Positions 24,028-32,405 of a DNA stretch of 64,000 nucleotides are shown here, piece after piece. Position 1 is the stretch's first letter; every line of letters begins with the position of its first letter. A program made the translations under genes and the position numbers. The DNA lies in the NCBI RefSeq assembly GCF_013044505.1, contig NZ_JABERD010000012.1, positions 1 to 64,000 on the forward strand, given 5' to 3'. The notes beneath the pieces were generated by a model. It did no database searches. It worked only from the letters and a program-made list of their open reading frames with translations, and was not told where the DNA came from. The DNA is from Streptomyces sp. S3(2020) (GTDB taxonomy: Bacteria > Actinomycetota > Actinomycetes > Streptomycetales > Streptomycetaceae).

Positions 24028-25284
24028 TCACACCGCCTGCACCGGGTGCCGGACCACCGCGTCGAAGAGATAGCCCTGCGTGTTCGGCACGGTCGTGTCC
24101 GGCTGGGTACGGCCGGCGCTGTCCGTGGCGCGAGCGAGCAGGCTGTACGCGCCCGGTGCCGGCGGCCGCCAGTCGGTGGACCAGCGGACCCAGCCGTCGC
24201 GGTGCGCGGCATCGTGCAGCCGGGCCCGGCGCCAGCGCTGCCCGCCGTCCGTGCTGACGTCCACGCGCACGATGCCGCCGGCCCCGGACCAGGAACGGCC
24301 TGTCAGCCGGTGCGCGTGGCCGGCGTCCAGACTCGCGCCCCAGGCGAGTTCCCAGGCGCTCTTGACCGTCTGGCGGGTCAGCGGAGCGCTGCCGCCCGAC
24401 GGGTAGGACGCCCCGAACAGCCGGTAGAAGTCGGTGTTCCAGGGCGAGTACAGGGGCTGGGCCGACACCTCGATGTCGCCGACCCACTTGATCGACGCGA
24501 TACCGATCCAGGAGGGCACGAGAACACGCACGGGATGGCCGTGGTCGTACGGCAGTGGCTCGCCGTTCATCTCGTACGCCAGCAGCACGTCGTCCAGTGC
24601 TTTGGAGAGCGGCAGGGGGCGGCGGACCCGGCCGAGGTTGGTGCCGTCGGCGGTCACGTAGTCGGGGTCCAGGCCGCGCGGCAACACGTCCACGGCGGCA
24701 CGGCCGAGCCCCGCGCGCTTGAGGACGTCGGCCAGCCTCACGCCACGCCACCGGGCCGTGCCGATCGCTCCCAGCGTCCAGGCGGTTCCGGTGACGGTCT
24801 GTCCCTGCTGGGTGCTGAAGAAGCTGCGTCCGTTGCCCGCGCACTCCACGAACACCGAACGACTCACCGCGGGCAGCTTCTTGAGGTCGTCGAGGGTGAA
24901 CTCCACGCTCCCGCCGTGAACCAGCCCGTCCCCGTGCACGGTGAGAGTCCAGTCGGTGGCGTCGATGACAGGGGTGGAGGTGTGGTTACGGACGAAGAAG
25001 CGGTCCACCGGGGTGTGATAGCCGGTGTCCCCCAGCGCGTCGAAGCGGGTCTCGGCGTTCGTGCCACGCACCGTGAACCACTCGTCGGGAAGCGGCTTCA
25101 CGATCCCCGCCGAAACCGCCGCCGATGCGGGGGTGTCGAGACCCACGGGCACGGCGAGGGCGCCGCCCGCCGCGGCCAGCAGGCGGAGCATGTCGCGCCG
25201 TGAGACCCCGTCCGCACGGGCCTCGCCGGCCAGCCACTGCCGGAGTCTGCGACGGTCATAGGCGGATTCGTCGGTACGACGCAT
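24028..25284 (-). CDS. Sulfite oxidase-type molybdopterin enzyme, Tat-exported
   Basis: 418 residues. The N-terminus carries a twin-arginine signal (GVSRRDMLRLLAAAGGALAV) after a 28-residue leader. The molybdopterin domain has FFVRNHTSTPVIDATDWTLT, the molybdenum-ligand Cys in VFVECAGNGRSFF, WRGVRLADVLKRAGL and DHGHPVRVLVPSWIGIASIK. The C-terminal dimerisation domain starts near residue 300 (IVRVDVSTDGGQRWRRARLH). It would oxidise sulfite or reduce sulfoxides outside the membrane. No cytochrome partner is adjacent. A sulfur connection with the organosulfur locus upstream is tempting but only an inference. Confidence 0.9.
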   Translation of the reverse strand: MRRTDESAYDRRRLRQWLAGEARADGVSRRDMLRLLAAAGGALAVPVGLDTPASAAVSAGIVKPLPDEWFTVRGTNAETRFDALGDTGYHTPVDRFFVRNHTSTPVIDATDWTLTVHGDGLVHGGSVEFTLDDLKKLPAVSRSVFVECAGNGRSFFSTQQGQTVTGTAWTLGAIGTARWRGVRLADVLKRAGLGRAAVDVLPRGLDPDYVTADGTNLGRVRRPLPLSKALDDVLLAYEMNGEPLPYDHGHPVRVLVPSWIGIASIKWVGDIEVSAQPLYSPWNTDFYRLFGASYPSGGSAPLTRQTVKSAWELAWGASLDAGHAHRLTGRSWSGAGGIVRVDVSTDGGQRWRRARLHDAAHRDGWVRWSTDWRPPAPGAYSLLARATDSAGRTQPDTTVPNTQGYLFDAVVRHPVQAV

Positions 25285-25420
25285 GAGTGTCTGCCCTTTC
25301 ACGGAAGCGGCCAAGAGCTCGGGGCGGCAGCGGGGTGCGACGAAGCACCGCACAGCGGCGGAAGAGGCGAAGTGCGCAGGGGTTCGCGAGATACCGACCG
25401 GCTTGTGCGGCCGGGGAGTC

Positions 25421-25472
25421 AAGCGGGGAAGTCAGGCAGGGAAGCCAAACGAGGAAGTCAAGCGGGGAAGAT
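25421..25472. repeat. 13-bp tandem repeats upstream of the sulfite-oxidase-type gene
   Basis: Four consecutive 13-base units (AAGCGGGGAAGTC, AGGCAGGGAAGCC, AAACGAGGAAGTC, AAGCGGGGAAGAT), preceded by a partial copy, lie in the 348-base gap 25285-25632 between divergent genes. The rest of the gap shows no gene I can support. The repeats could be a regulatory cluster or a simple minisatellite. Confidence 0.75.
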
Positions 25473-25632
25473 CAACAACAGCCGCGCGAGGCGAGTACGC
25501 GGGACCGCTGGACGGCGGGGCTGCGTCGGCTGGGGATCATGTGGGTCATCGTACGAGGAAGGGCGAGCCGTGCGACAGATGCAAAGGTGCGGAAAAACCA
25601 GGCCCGTTCCTGATGGCCACTAGGTTCGGCCC

Positions 25633-26028
25633 ATGACGATCACGTACGAGTGGCGAGGCGACCTGGACAACGCGGCTCTCAACGAGCTGCATGCCGAAGG
25701 GTTCGGCTGTCCGGTCGGGCAGACGGACTGGCGCGCCCGGCTTCACGCGCACAGCCTCGGCTGGGTCTGCGCGCGGGACAGGGATCGTCTGGTCGGCTTC
25801 GTCAACGTCGCCTGGGACGGCGGAGTCCACGCGTTCGTCCTGGACACGGTCGTGGCTCACCGCAGTCGTTCGCAAGGGGTGGGAGCCGCGCTGATCGAAG
25901 CGGCCGTTGAGGGAAGCCGTGCTGCGGGGTGTGAGTGGCTGCATGTCGACTTCGAGGAACACCTGCGGTCGTTCTACTTCTCCGCCTGTGGCTTCAGAGC
26001 GACGGCGGCGGGACTGATCGCACTGTGA
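25633..26028 (+). CDS. GNAT family N-acetyltransferase
   Basis: 131 residues, a minimal GNAT fold. The conserved acetyl-CoA-binding strand and loop reads VLDTVVAHRSRSQGVGAALI (R/Q-x-x-G-x-G/A motif), followed by EAAVEGSRAAGCEWLHVDFE and the final HLRSFYFSACGFRATAAGLI. It transfers an acetyl group from acetyl-CoA to an unknown amine. The ATG is preceded by a weak ribosome-binding site. It is alone on the plus strand and converges with the next gene. Confidence 0.88.
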   Translation: MTITYEWRGDLDNAALNELHAEGFGCPVGQTDWRARLHAHSLGWVCARDRDRLVGFVNVAWDGGVHAFVLDTVVAHRSRSQGVGAALIEAAVEGSRAAGCEWLHVDFEEHLRSFYFSACGFRATAAGLIAL

Positions 26029-26096
26029 CCCTGTCCCCTGTAATCCAGCAATCCTGTGACCCTGTGCTTCCCGCCGCCTCGCGAAGAGGACGTGCG

Positions 26097-26633
26097 TCAG
26101 TCCTCGGTCGCGCGGGACAGGGCTTCGGCGATCATGCGGGCGGCGAAGTCGCGGTTGTCCGTGAGCCGGTTGATGTGCTCCGCGAGCAACAGGGCGGTCG
26201 CTTCCAGGGAGTTCATCTCGTCCCTCGTCCAATCCCCGTACTGCTTGCGCCACAGGCTGGGGCTCAGCCCGGTGCCCGCCGCGACGACCAGGCCGGCCAT
26301 GGTGGGGATGACCTCGGGGCGGATGCTCTTGGGCATCATGCGCAACGAGGCCACGAGGCCGGGCACCACGTACTCGATGACGTCCCTGTCGTGGTCCTCG
26401 TAGGCCAGCCGCAGCCAGCGCATGAACATGTAGATGAGCGTGCAGGCGCCGTCCACCAGGTCATCGGCGTCCTCGGGAGCCAGTGACGCGGTGAACTGCT
26501 CGGTCAACTGCCGCTGAACGGGATCGGTATCGGCTCCGTCTCCATACATGGCCTTCAGCCGGGAATCGACCATCATGAGCGCTGCGCCCACATCGCCGGC
26601 GGGAGCGTACTGGGGATCGCAGGGCGATGACAC
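26097..26633 (-). CDS. Hypothetical protein
   Basis: A 178-residue, all-helical cytoplasmic protein (MMVDSRLKAMYGDGADTDPV, LVDGACTLIYMFMRWLRLAY, MPKSIRPEVIPTMAGLVVAA, LEATALLLAEHINRLTDNRD). I recognise no domain. Codon bias is slightly weaker than in the metabolic genes around it, as for the following genes to 29.2 kb, which suggests an accessory stretch. It is divergent from the FHA gene; the 216 bases between hold the two promoters and nothing else visible. Confidence 0.65.
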   Translation of the reverse strand: MSSPCDPQYAPAGDVGAALMMVDSRLKAMYGDGADTDPVQRQLTEQFTASLAPEDADDLVDGACTLIYMFMRWLRLAYEDHDRDVIEYVVPGLVASLRMMPKSIRPEVIPTMAGLVVAAGTGLSPSLWRKQYGDWTRDEMNSLEATALLLAEHINRLTDNRDFAARMIAEALSRATED

Positions 26634-26849
26634 AGGATTCCTCCTCGGCCCACCGGGGGCAACTCAGCGTGTCAGTAAGGTAACCCAGCGAGGAGGGGAC
26701 GGTCCGACGAACGCCCCGAAGGAAGATCTCAAGCCTCCGATGCGGCACGGCACATTGTGGTGGGGAATGTGACGTTCTGCGCGGGTCACGGATAAACCGG
26801 CGCGGCTAAGATTTTACCCATTCCGTCCAGTCCCAACGGGGGTGGGATC

Positions 26850-27638
26850 ATGGCGAGTTATCCCGGTCGCTCCGATCCCCAGCTCACATTCATCCAGCCG
26901 GCGCATCTGCATGGCTCCCCGCTCCGGCTGTCTGGCGCCCGATCGGTTCTGGGCCGAGATCCCGGCTGTGACATACGGATAGACGATCCGTATGTGAGCG
27001 GCCGACACGCCACGCTGAGTCGTTCGGGAGCGAACGTGGTCTTGGAAGACCTCGGTTCCGCCAACGGCACCCTCGTGAACAACCGTCCAATTCACGCTCC
27101 ACAGACACTGTGCGACGGTGATGTGCTCACGTTCGGGAGCGTGACCATCCGATACGAATGGGCCGGAAGTGCTCCGCGGAGGCGTGAGGTTGTTCAGGGG
27201 ACGATTCTGATGCCGGCTGTGAACCGTGCTCCCCGATTCAATGTGGGTCAGCAGCACGGTGCGAACATCAACAATGTCGGTGGACACCAGTACATCGACC
27301 AAAGACAGGAGAGCTTTCTCCGGCAGATCGCTGCGGCTCGCACGAGAGCTCGCAGGATCGTCCTGTTCGGGTTCGTGCTGTTCCTGAGCGGCTTCGCTGT
27401 CTTCGCCTATGGCGTTCTGCGGTTCATGGGCCGCATCGGTGAGCCCATACCCGACGATCCCAATGAGTGGCCTGAGCCGGGAGACATGCTCGGAACGAGT
27501 ATCAACGGCATTCCGGTGTTCCTTCTCGGCTGGGCGGCTGCCCTCGTCGGCATGGTCCTGCTGGTGGTCGGGCTGGTGCTGCACATCGTCGCCGCGTCCC
27601 GCCAACGCTCGTTCGACGCGGCCGCACGCCGCTACTGA
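26850..27638 (+). CDS. FHA-domain membrane protein with an FNVG...NINNVGG motif
   Basis: 262 residues in four parts. Residues 25-100 are an FHA domain with all phosphothreonine-binding signatures (SVLGRDPGCDIRI, YVSGRHATL, LEDLGSANGTLVNN). Residues 130-149 carry the motif FNVGQQHGANINNVGGHQYI. Two membrane helices follow (about 170-193 and 219-249), with a Pro/Glu-rich extracellular or luminal loop between them. The protein therefore displays a phosphopeptide-reading domain and the motif on the cytoplasmic side. The gene 20 bases downstream encodes a small protein that begins with the same motif, so the two are expected to interact through it. The ATG has GGGGGTGGG upstream. Confidence 0.85.
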   Translation: MASYPGRSDPQLTFIQPAHLHGSPLRLSGARSVLGRDPGCDIRIDDPYVSGRHATLSRSGANVVLEDLGSANGTLVNNRPIHAPQTLCDGDVLTFGSVTIRYEWAGSAPRRREVVQGTILMPAVNRAPRFNVGQQHGANINNVGGHQYIDQRQESFLRQIAAARTRARRIVLFGFVLFLSGFAVFAYGVLRFMGRIGEPIPDDPNEWPEPGDMLGTSINGIPVFLLGWAAALVGMVLLVVGLVLHIVAASRQRSFDAAARRY

Positions 27639-27658
27639 CGCACGCGAGAGGATCCCCA

Positions 27659-28045
27659 GTGACCTTCAACATCGGCAGCCAACAGGGCAACATCAACAAC
27701 GTCGCCGGCAACCAGACCATCCACGGTGGCCAGCACGGTGAATTCACCACGGCTACGGACCCGCGCGCCATGCTCGGTCTGCTGAGCTCGGAACTCGACC
27801 GCCTTGGCCTCGCGCCCCATGTCGCGAGGCAGGTGAACGGTGAAGTCGCTTCCCTCCGTGCCGAACTCGACTCCCCCTCACCGGATCGAACCACCATGGC
27901 CCAGCGCTTGGTCCAGATCGTCAGCCTCGTGACCACGGCAGGTGCTGTCGTCACGGCCGGCGGGGCACTCGCCGGCGCACTGTCCTCATTCGCGGGCTGG
28001 TTGGGCCCGATCGGCGATTCCGTCCTTCACGCGATCGCACGCTAG
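27659..28045 (+). CDS. Small protein starting with FNIG...NINNVAG motif and ending in a hydrophobic region
   Basis: 128 residues. Residues 3-21 (FNIGSQQGNINNVAGNQTI) match the motif in the preceding FHA protein at about two thirds of positions, followed by HGGQHG. Residues 35-80 form charged helices (LLSSELDRLGLAPHVARQVN). Residues 84-127 are hydrophobic and Gly/Ala-rich (VQIVSLVTTAGAVVTAGGAL), long enough to insert into or associate with membranes. The GTG start has GAGAGG seven bases upstream. The architecture, an Asn/Gln/Gly-rich N-terminal motif shared with a partner plus a membrane-active tail, recalls amyloid-signalling receptor/effector pairs in bacteria, but this is inference. Confidence 0.75.
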   Translation: MTFNIGSQQGNINNVAGNQTIHGGQHGEFTTATDPRAMLGLLSSELDRLGLAPHVARQVNGEVASLRAELDSPSPDRTTMAQRLVQIVSLVTTAGAVVTAGGALAGALSSFAGWLGPIGDSVLHAIAR

Positions 28046-28234
28046 CCGTCCGGGAAGTACCGCAGACGTCGACCTTGCGCTGGCGAGAACGAGGGCCCTC
28101 ACCGGACATCACCGACGCGGGCTCCCGGATGCCGCCGCGTTCAAGACGGGGCGGGTAGAGTGAGGCCCCTTCCCGTGCCCGTGGCAGAGATCCGTGGGCC
28201 GTGGTGTCAGCGGGTGCAACCGTGGAGGGCTGTT

Positions 28235-28708
28235 GTGTCGGGCCGACGGACCGAATTGGTCGACCTGCCGGTTACCTTCGAACGGCCGCTCCGGCTCTTC
28301 ACTTACATCATTGGGCACAGTCAGGTGCTGTTTCGCAGCGAGCCGGACTCCGATGCGGAGCTGCCGACCACGTTGGAAATCCTGTTCACGGATGTCGGCG
28401 CACTCTCGATCCGTGACCACTACCAGTCCCTGACGATTCGCCTCGCCACAGGGCCGGAGGAGGAACAACTACGGGCTGCCGATGAGCGCCCTTGGCATGA
28501 CTGGCGCGCATTCATTCTGGAATCCGAACCCGGCAGCAACAGCCACGTAATCGCCGGCGGACTGTTCTGGGCAGAAAGCCCGGCCCCGGCCAGTTACAGC
28601 AGCTTCCTGATACCCACCTACGATCTACCTCAGTTCCACCCGGACCGACCCCTACCACCAGAGCCCTCCACCATCTACGCCCCCTATCCCCGGGGCGGAA
28701 ACGCATGA
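28235..28708 (+). CDS. Hypothetical protein of the FHA-associated locus
   Basis: 157 residues from a GTG with a strong GGAGG seven bases upstream; a GTG at 28160 would add 25 residues without a good site. The sequence is a compact beta-rich domain (TELVDLPVTFERPLRLFTYI, TTLEILFTDVGALSIRDHYQ) followed by SHVIAGGLFWAES and a Pro-rich end. I do not recognise the family. Size and composition fit a soluble immunity-like or adaptor protein. It lies downstream of the motif-pair genes, after a 189-base gap, and converges with the broken effector gene 20 bases away. Confidence 0.6.
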   Translation: MSGRRTELVDLPVTFERPLRLFTYIIGHSQVLFRSEPDSDAELPTTLEILFTDVGALSIRDHYQSLTIRLATGPEEEQLRAADERPWHDWRAFILESEPGSNSHVIAGGLFWAESPAPASYSSFLIPTYDLPQFHPDRPLPPEPSTIYAPYPRGGNA

Positions 28709-28728
28709 CCGCCTGTCCCCTGAACCAC

Positions 28729-29258
28729 TCAGACTTGAGCCCGTACGAAGACGCTGACCCCGCCGAGAATGAGCGAGCTGACGGCCAAGGCGGTAAGAGC
28801 CCAACCAGCGTTGATGAATCGGTGCTTACGGAACACCACCCGGGACAGGTGAACCACGTTGTACGAGAGTGCCGTCACCTCGAACCTCGCGTCAGCTTGA
28901 CCGATCAGTTCGGCAGCCGCGTCCATGTCCAGATGGGCGAGATCCCCGAAGTACCAGAGGACTTCGGGCTTGTAGGTTTCGGGGCGGCCGGGGTCCACAT
29001 GGAAGCGGGCAAAGTTCCCTCTATAGTTCTTGCCGTGCCGCGACCACAGGAAAGCCGCCGCGCATGAAACAGCTCCCAGTAAGGCACCTGTAGAGACGGA
29101 ATAGAAGAACCAAGTTTCGATACCTGACACCTTTCGGCGACCTTGTACCAATCGATCGATCGCTCGTAGACGAGCCGGACATACTCCGTGTTGACCTCAG
29201 TCCCATTCGAGAGACGAGAAGGATCATCATCCTCTGACGTGTGCCCTTCAGCGACCAT
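28729..29258 (-). pseudogene. Pycsar-type membrane effector (PycTM-like), disrupted
   Basis: Two frames join into one protein. The N-terminal part (from an ATG at 29256-29258) reads NTEYVRLVYERSIDWYKVAE and the C-terminal part reads VSGIETWFFYSVSTGALLGA, then VLWYFGDLAHLDMDAAAELI and VVHLSRVVFRKHRFINAGWA with a last membrane helix. The order WYKVA..., FGDLA..., ...LS..V..KHR is characteristic of Pycsar effectors, which disrupt the membrane when a cyclic pyrimidine nucleotide is made during phage attack. The joint at about 29125 needs one extra base (GAAAGG for GAAAAGG). The usual KGQLLL-type first membrane helix is also missing, so an internal deletion is likely. No nucleotide cyclase gene is next to it. 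Confidence 0.65.
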
Positions 29259-29339
29259 GCCAAGGACCTCCGAGGTTCTGGCGGCTCGTGCACGTCAGAA
29301 AAACGCTGCCCGCCATCCCGCTCCCACAACCGCCGACAA

Positions 29340-29600
29340 GCAGCGCCGGCTGGTCGTGGTCGGCTGGTGCGGACGCTGCGGGGTGTACTGGAAGACTCCG
29401 GGACACCCGCACGCGGGAGTCGGCGCACGAGCCGCTGTGCTGGCGACCGAGCACCCCGCTGGTGACGATCCGTCGGTACCGGTGCGTCGGGTGTGGCATA
29501 TGTGGTGCCACACCCGGCGTGAGGGCAAGTACGTCGCCGTGATCAGCGCCCCCAGGCGAGGGGCGGCCGGTGTCCTAATCGTGTTGACCGCCTCCGGCAG
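29340..29600 (+). mobile_element. Degenerate ISL3-family transposase N-terminal fragment
   Basis: In one frame the segment reads CTGRLRDTRTRESAHEPLCW, then TPLVTIRRYRCVGCG, which closely resembles the zinc-ribbon start of actinobacterial ISL3 transposases (RDTVxRRLAHEPLGWRPT...VRRYRCxGCGHVW). After that the match passes to another frame (HMWCHTRREG, then ISAPRRGAAGVL). The transposase catalytic domain and inverted repeats are absent. It marks a past insertion between the broken effector and the methyltransferase gene. Confidence 0.55.
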
Positions 29601-29619
29601 GCGGTGCTGGAGTCGGCGC

Positions 29620-30360
29620 GTGGACAGCATCCCCGCCAATCGGCGGCTCTGGAATCAGATCAGCAGTGCCTATCAGCACGAGCATGACCCGCAGATCGGC
29701 GCCGCACCCCGGCTGTGGGGCATGTATTCCGTCCCCGACGCGCACCTGCGCGCCTTGGGCGACGTCACCGGCAAGCGCGTCCTCGAACTTGGGTGCGGCG
29801 CCGGCCAGTGGTCCAGGGCGCTCGCCGCCGAGGGCGCCACCGTGGTCGGGCTTGACCTGTCCGAAGCCCAACTCGCCGCAGCGGCCCGCGCGATGGGAGC
29901 GGCCCGCTACCCGCTGGTGCAGGGTGCCGCCGAGCAACTCCCCTTCGCCGCCGACAGCTTCGACCTGGTGTTCTGCGACTTCGGCGGGCTCAGCTGGGCG
30001 CCCCCGCACCTGGCCGTCCCGCAGGCCGCGCGCGTCTTGGCCCGAGGCGGGCGCCTGGTGTTCAACGTCGCCAGCCCATGGTTCGAAGCCTGTTACGACG
30101 AAGCCGCCAGCCGCGTGACCACGACGTTGCGGCAGGACTACTTCGGGCTCGACACCGTCGCCGAGGACGACGGCGCGACCAGCTATCAACTCACCTACGG
30201 CGGCTGGGTCAAGGTCCTGCGCGGCGCGGGTCTCGTCATCGACGACCTCATCGAGCCGCGGCCCGACCTCGGAACACCCAACGGCTACAACGAAACCGAC
30301 CCACCCGACTGGGCCCACCGCTGGCCGGCGGAACTGCTCTGGGTCACCCACAAACCGTAG
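29620..30360 (+). CDS. Class I SAM-dependent methyltransferase
   Basis: 246 residues. A short helical lead (SIPANRRLWNQISSAYQHEH) precedes the Rossmann-like core: motif I VLELGCGAGQWSRALAAEGA, the acidic end of strand 2 in VVGLDLSEAQLAAAARAM, GAAEQLPFAADSFDLVFCDF (motif II/post II) and ARVLARGGRLVFNVAS. It belongs with the UbiE/type-11 methyltransferases of small molecules; the acceptor is unknown. The GTG start has GGAG seven bases upstream. The open frame continues upstream through the transposase remnant, but that part is not methyltransferase. The 327 bases to the right (30361-30687) hold no gene I can support. Confidence 0.88.
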   Translation: MDSIPANRRLWNQISSAYQHEHDPQIGAAPRLWGMYSVPDAHLRALGDVTGKRVLELGCGAGQWSRALAAEGATVVGLDLSEAQLAAAARAMGAARYPLVQGAAEQLPFAADSFDLVFCDFGGLSWAPPHLAVPQAARVLARGGRLVFNVASPWFEACYDEAASRVTTTLRQDYFGLDTVAEDDGATSYQLTYGGWVKVLRGAGLVIDDLIEPRPDLGTPNGYNETDPPDWAHRWPAELLWVTHKP

Positions 30361-30687
30361 GCTCCGCTGATCTCGGGCTCGGGAATGGCGTACTTGATGT
30401 CCCGGCGTCGCCGAAACGGAACGGCGCCTCGGGGTCCCAGTACGGCCGGGCTTAGTCGTAGGACGTCTACGACACCTTCAGCGCGCCGCTCCCGTCCAAC
30501 GGGACGTCACCGCTGGACAGCCACCACCGCCCCGCTGTTCGCCTCGATGACGCTGCTCGAACACTCGTAGCAGTAAGGCGGATATCCTGCGGTGAAGCAC
30601 CACACGCCCAGCAGCCGCGCGTCCGGCCGCCCGCCCACCACACCGGGCAGCCGGAGCGTGGCCAAGGTGTCTACGCGGGGAGAAAGC

Positions 30688-31266
30688 ATGCGGACTGTTC
30701 AGGTCGTGCCGGGCTTGGTCGTGGACGAAGAGCTGTTCGGCGCCGCCGTCGATGGGCTCGCGCAGTTCACGCCGGGCGAGTCGCTCAGCTGGGAGGACTT
30801 CACCTCCGAGGACCGTTGGCTGCTCGTGCCCGACGCCGACGGCCTCGGCTACAAGGCCGAGTTGGTGCTGCGGCGGGAGGAGGACCGCACGGTCAAGGTG
30901 AATCTGTGGATGGCGCCCGACCTGCGCGACGGTGCGAAGCCGCAGCCCCACAACCATCCGTGGGAGTTCACCGGGCACATCCTCTCGGGCGGATACACCG
31001 AGGAGCGCTACGAGTTGGTCGACGGCCAGGTCGTCGCCGAGACGCAGGTGCACGAGGCCAGCGGGACGAACCACATGCCCCTCAGCGCCTTTCACGAGGT
31101 GACGCACATTCAGGTGCCGGGCCGGACACTGACGTTGATGGTGTGCGGGGTGGGACGGCGGGGCGATTGGGGGTACCTCGACCCGGCCACCGGCGAGCAG
31201 GAGCCCAACCGGCCCGACCCCGGCTTCCGGGAGCGCCTGGTCGCGCTCAATCCGCGGATGCGCTGA
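30688..31266 (+). CDS. Cupin-fold protein
   Basis: 192 residues. A small beta-barrel is indicated by VNLWMAPDLRDGAKPQPHNH, PWEFTGHILSGGYTEERYEL (the His-x-His plus downstream residues of the first cupin motif), and HMPLSAFHEVTHIQVPGRTL with the second His-containing motif. Metal binding is likely. I cannot assign a reaction. GGGGAGA lies before the ATG. The gene stands alone between the methyltransferase and a convergent phosphotransferase. Confidence 0.7.
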   Translation: MRTVQVVPGLVVDEELFGAAVDGLAQFTPGESLSWEDFTSEDRWLLVPDADGLGYKAELVLRREEDRTVKVNLWMAPDLRDGAKPQPHNHPWEFTGHILSGGYTEERYELVDGQVVAETQVHEASGTNHMPLSAFHEVTHIQVPGRTLTLMVCGVGRRGDWGYLDPATGEQEPNRPDPGFRERLVALNPRMR

Positions 31267-31354
31267 CCCGCCCCGACCCGTCACGGGTGGGTGTGGACGG
31301 CGAACCGTGCTCCGCCGCCGTCTCCCGTCCCGTAGGAAACGGGTGTTCGTCGCG

Positions 31355-32272
31355 TCAGATCCCGGCATGCTCCGTCCGCGTCCCGGCCTCGTCGCGTCCC
31401 AGTGCGTCGAAGTTGTCGAGGTGGAACTTCTTGGCGTTGAAGGCCCGCACCCACAGGCCCGCCGCCCAGCACAGCTGCACCTCGTTGGCGCTCAGCGCTC
31501 GGCCGCGCGCGATCTGGTACTCCTCCAGAAAGGCCGCCGTCCGTTCGACCGAGGCTCCCGCGCCGGTGGGACCGCCCTCGAACATCGCGGCGGCCTGGCC
31601 GATGATCACCACTTCGGGCTCGTAGACCACGCTGTCCCAGTCATGCACCGCGAGCGGCCGGCCGTCACGGAACTTCACATTGCGTCCGTCCCAGTCCCCG
31701 TGTCCGATGACGCAGGCGGCGTCGCGGAGTTCCTCCAGCCGCTCTCGCACGGCCGCGCCGAGCTCGTCGACCCACGCCGTGGCAGAGCACCGCTCGGCGT
31801 TGAGGTCGACGTCCCGGTCGTCCGGGACCGGCCAGACGCCGTCCTCCTCGTGGTACCAGTGGACCCATGCGGGGGCGGGCCGTAGCGGCGGCTGCGGGTC
31901 CAGGGTCTCCGCGCAGGTCACGAAGTCGGCCAGCAGACCGGCGAACAGCCGGGGAGCGTCCGCGAGTTCGGGCTCCGCACCGCCTGGCAGGGCGGCCTCG
32001 GCGCCGACGGCCTTCCCGCCCAGCGGCAGCGGACCGGTCAACGGCTCCGGGCAGGGGAAGCCGGCCTGCCACATCCGGCGTTGCACCCACGTACAGGCTT
32101 CCAGCCGCGGATCGTCGTCGCGGATCTTCAGGACCACCTCTCGGCCGTCCGCCAGTCGCAGGCCGTGTACCGCCGACAGGTTCCCCGTCGTGAAGGTGCG
32201 CTCGGCGACTGCGCATCCCAGGTGCGCCAGGCACCAGTCGCTCAGCGTCCGTTCGTCGATGCCTGTCGGCAT
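31355..32272 (-). CDS. Aminoglycoside phosphotransferase-family protein
   Basis: 305 residues with the protein-kinase-like APH fold. The nucleotide-binding Lys is in [20 protein letters not shown], the catalytic loop reads [20 protein letters not shown] (HGDxxxxN), and the metal-binding Asp is in [20 protein letters not shown]. It is expected to transfer phosphate from ATP to a hydroxyl group of a small molecule, not necessarily an antibiotic. The ATG is at the beginning of the conserved region ([20 protein letters not shown]). No co-transcribed partner is seen. Confidence 0.88.
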   Translation of the reverse strand: MPTGIDERTLSDWCLAHLGCAVAERTFTTGNLSAVHGLRLADGREVVLKIRDDDPRLEACTWVQRRMWQAGFPCPEPLTGPLPLGGKAVGAEAALPGGAEPELADAPRLFAGLLADFVTCAETLDPQPPLRPAPAWVHWYHEEDGVWPVPDDRDVDLNAERCSATAWVDELGAAVRERLEELRDAACVIGHGDWDGRNVKFRDGRPLAVHDWDSVVYEPEVVIIGQAAAMFEGGPTGAGASVERTAAFLEEYQIARGRALSANEVQLCWAAGLWVRAFNAKKFHLDNFDALGRDEAGTRTEHAGI

Positions 32273-32405
32273 GGCTCTCTCCTCAAGGGTCTCAAGGGTC
32301 CTTCATCCACGCGTCCAAGGGTCCACGGGCGGGCGGCGGCCCCGGGCACTCCGTCCGGAACGGGATCGGCGTGCACGGGTGCGGTGCGGGTGTGGCCGCG
32401 CGCGG

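Noticed and set aside
29188..29619. Methyltransferase start at 29188
   Set aside because: The added 144 residues contain an ISL3-like zinc ribbon in a shifted frame and no methyltransferase sequence; a GTG with GGAG at 29620 fits the fold.
30507..30689. A 60-residue minus-strand frame ending in a Cys-containing stretch (GYPPYCYECSSSVIEANSG)
   Set aside because: It has fair codon bias and an interesting composition, but no ribosome-binding site, no recognisable family, and it starts inside the start codon region of the cupin gene.
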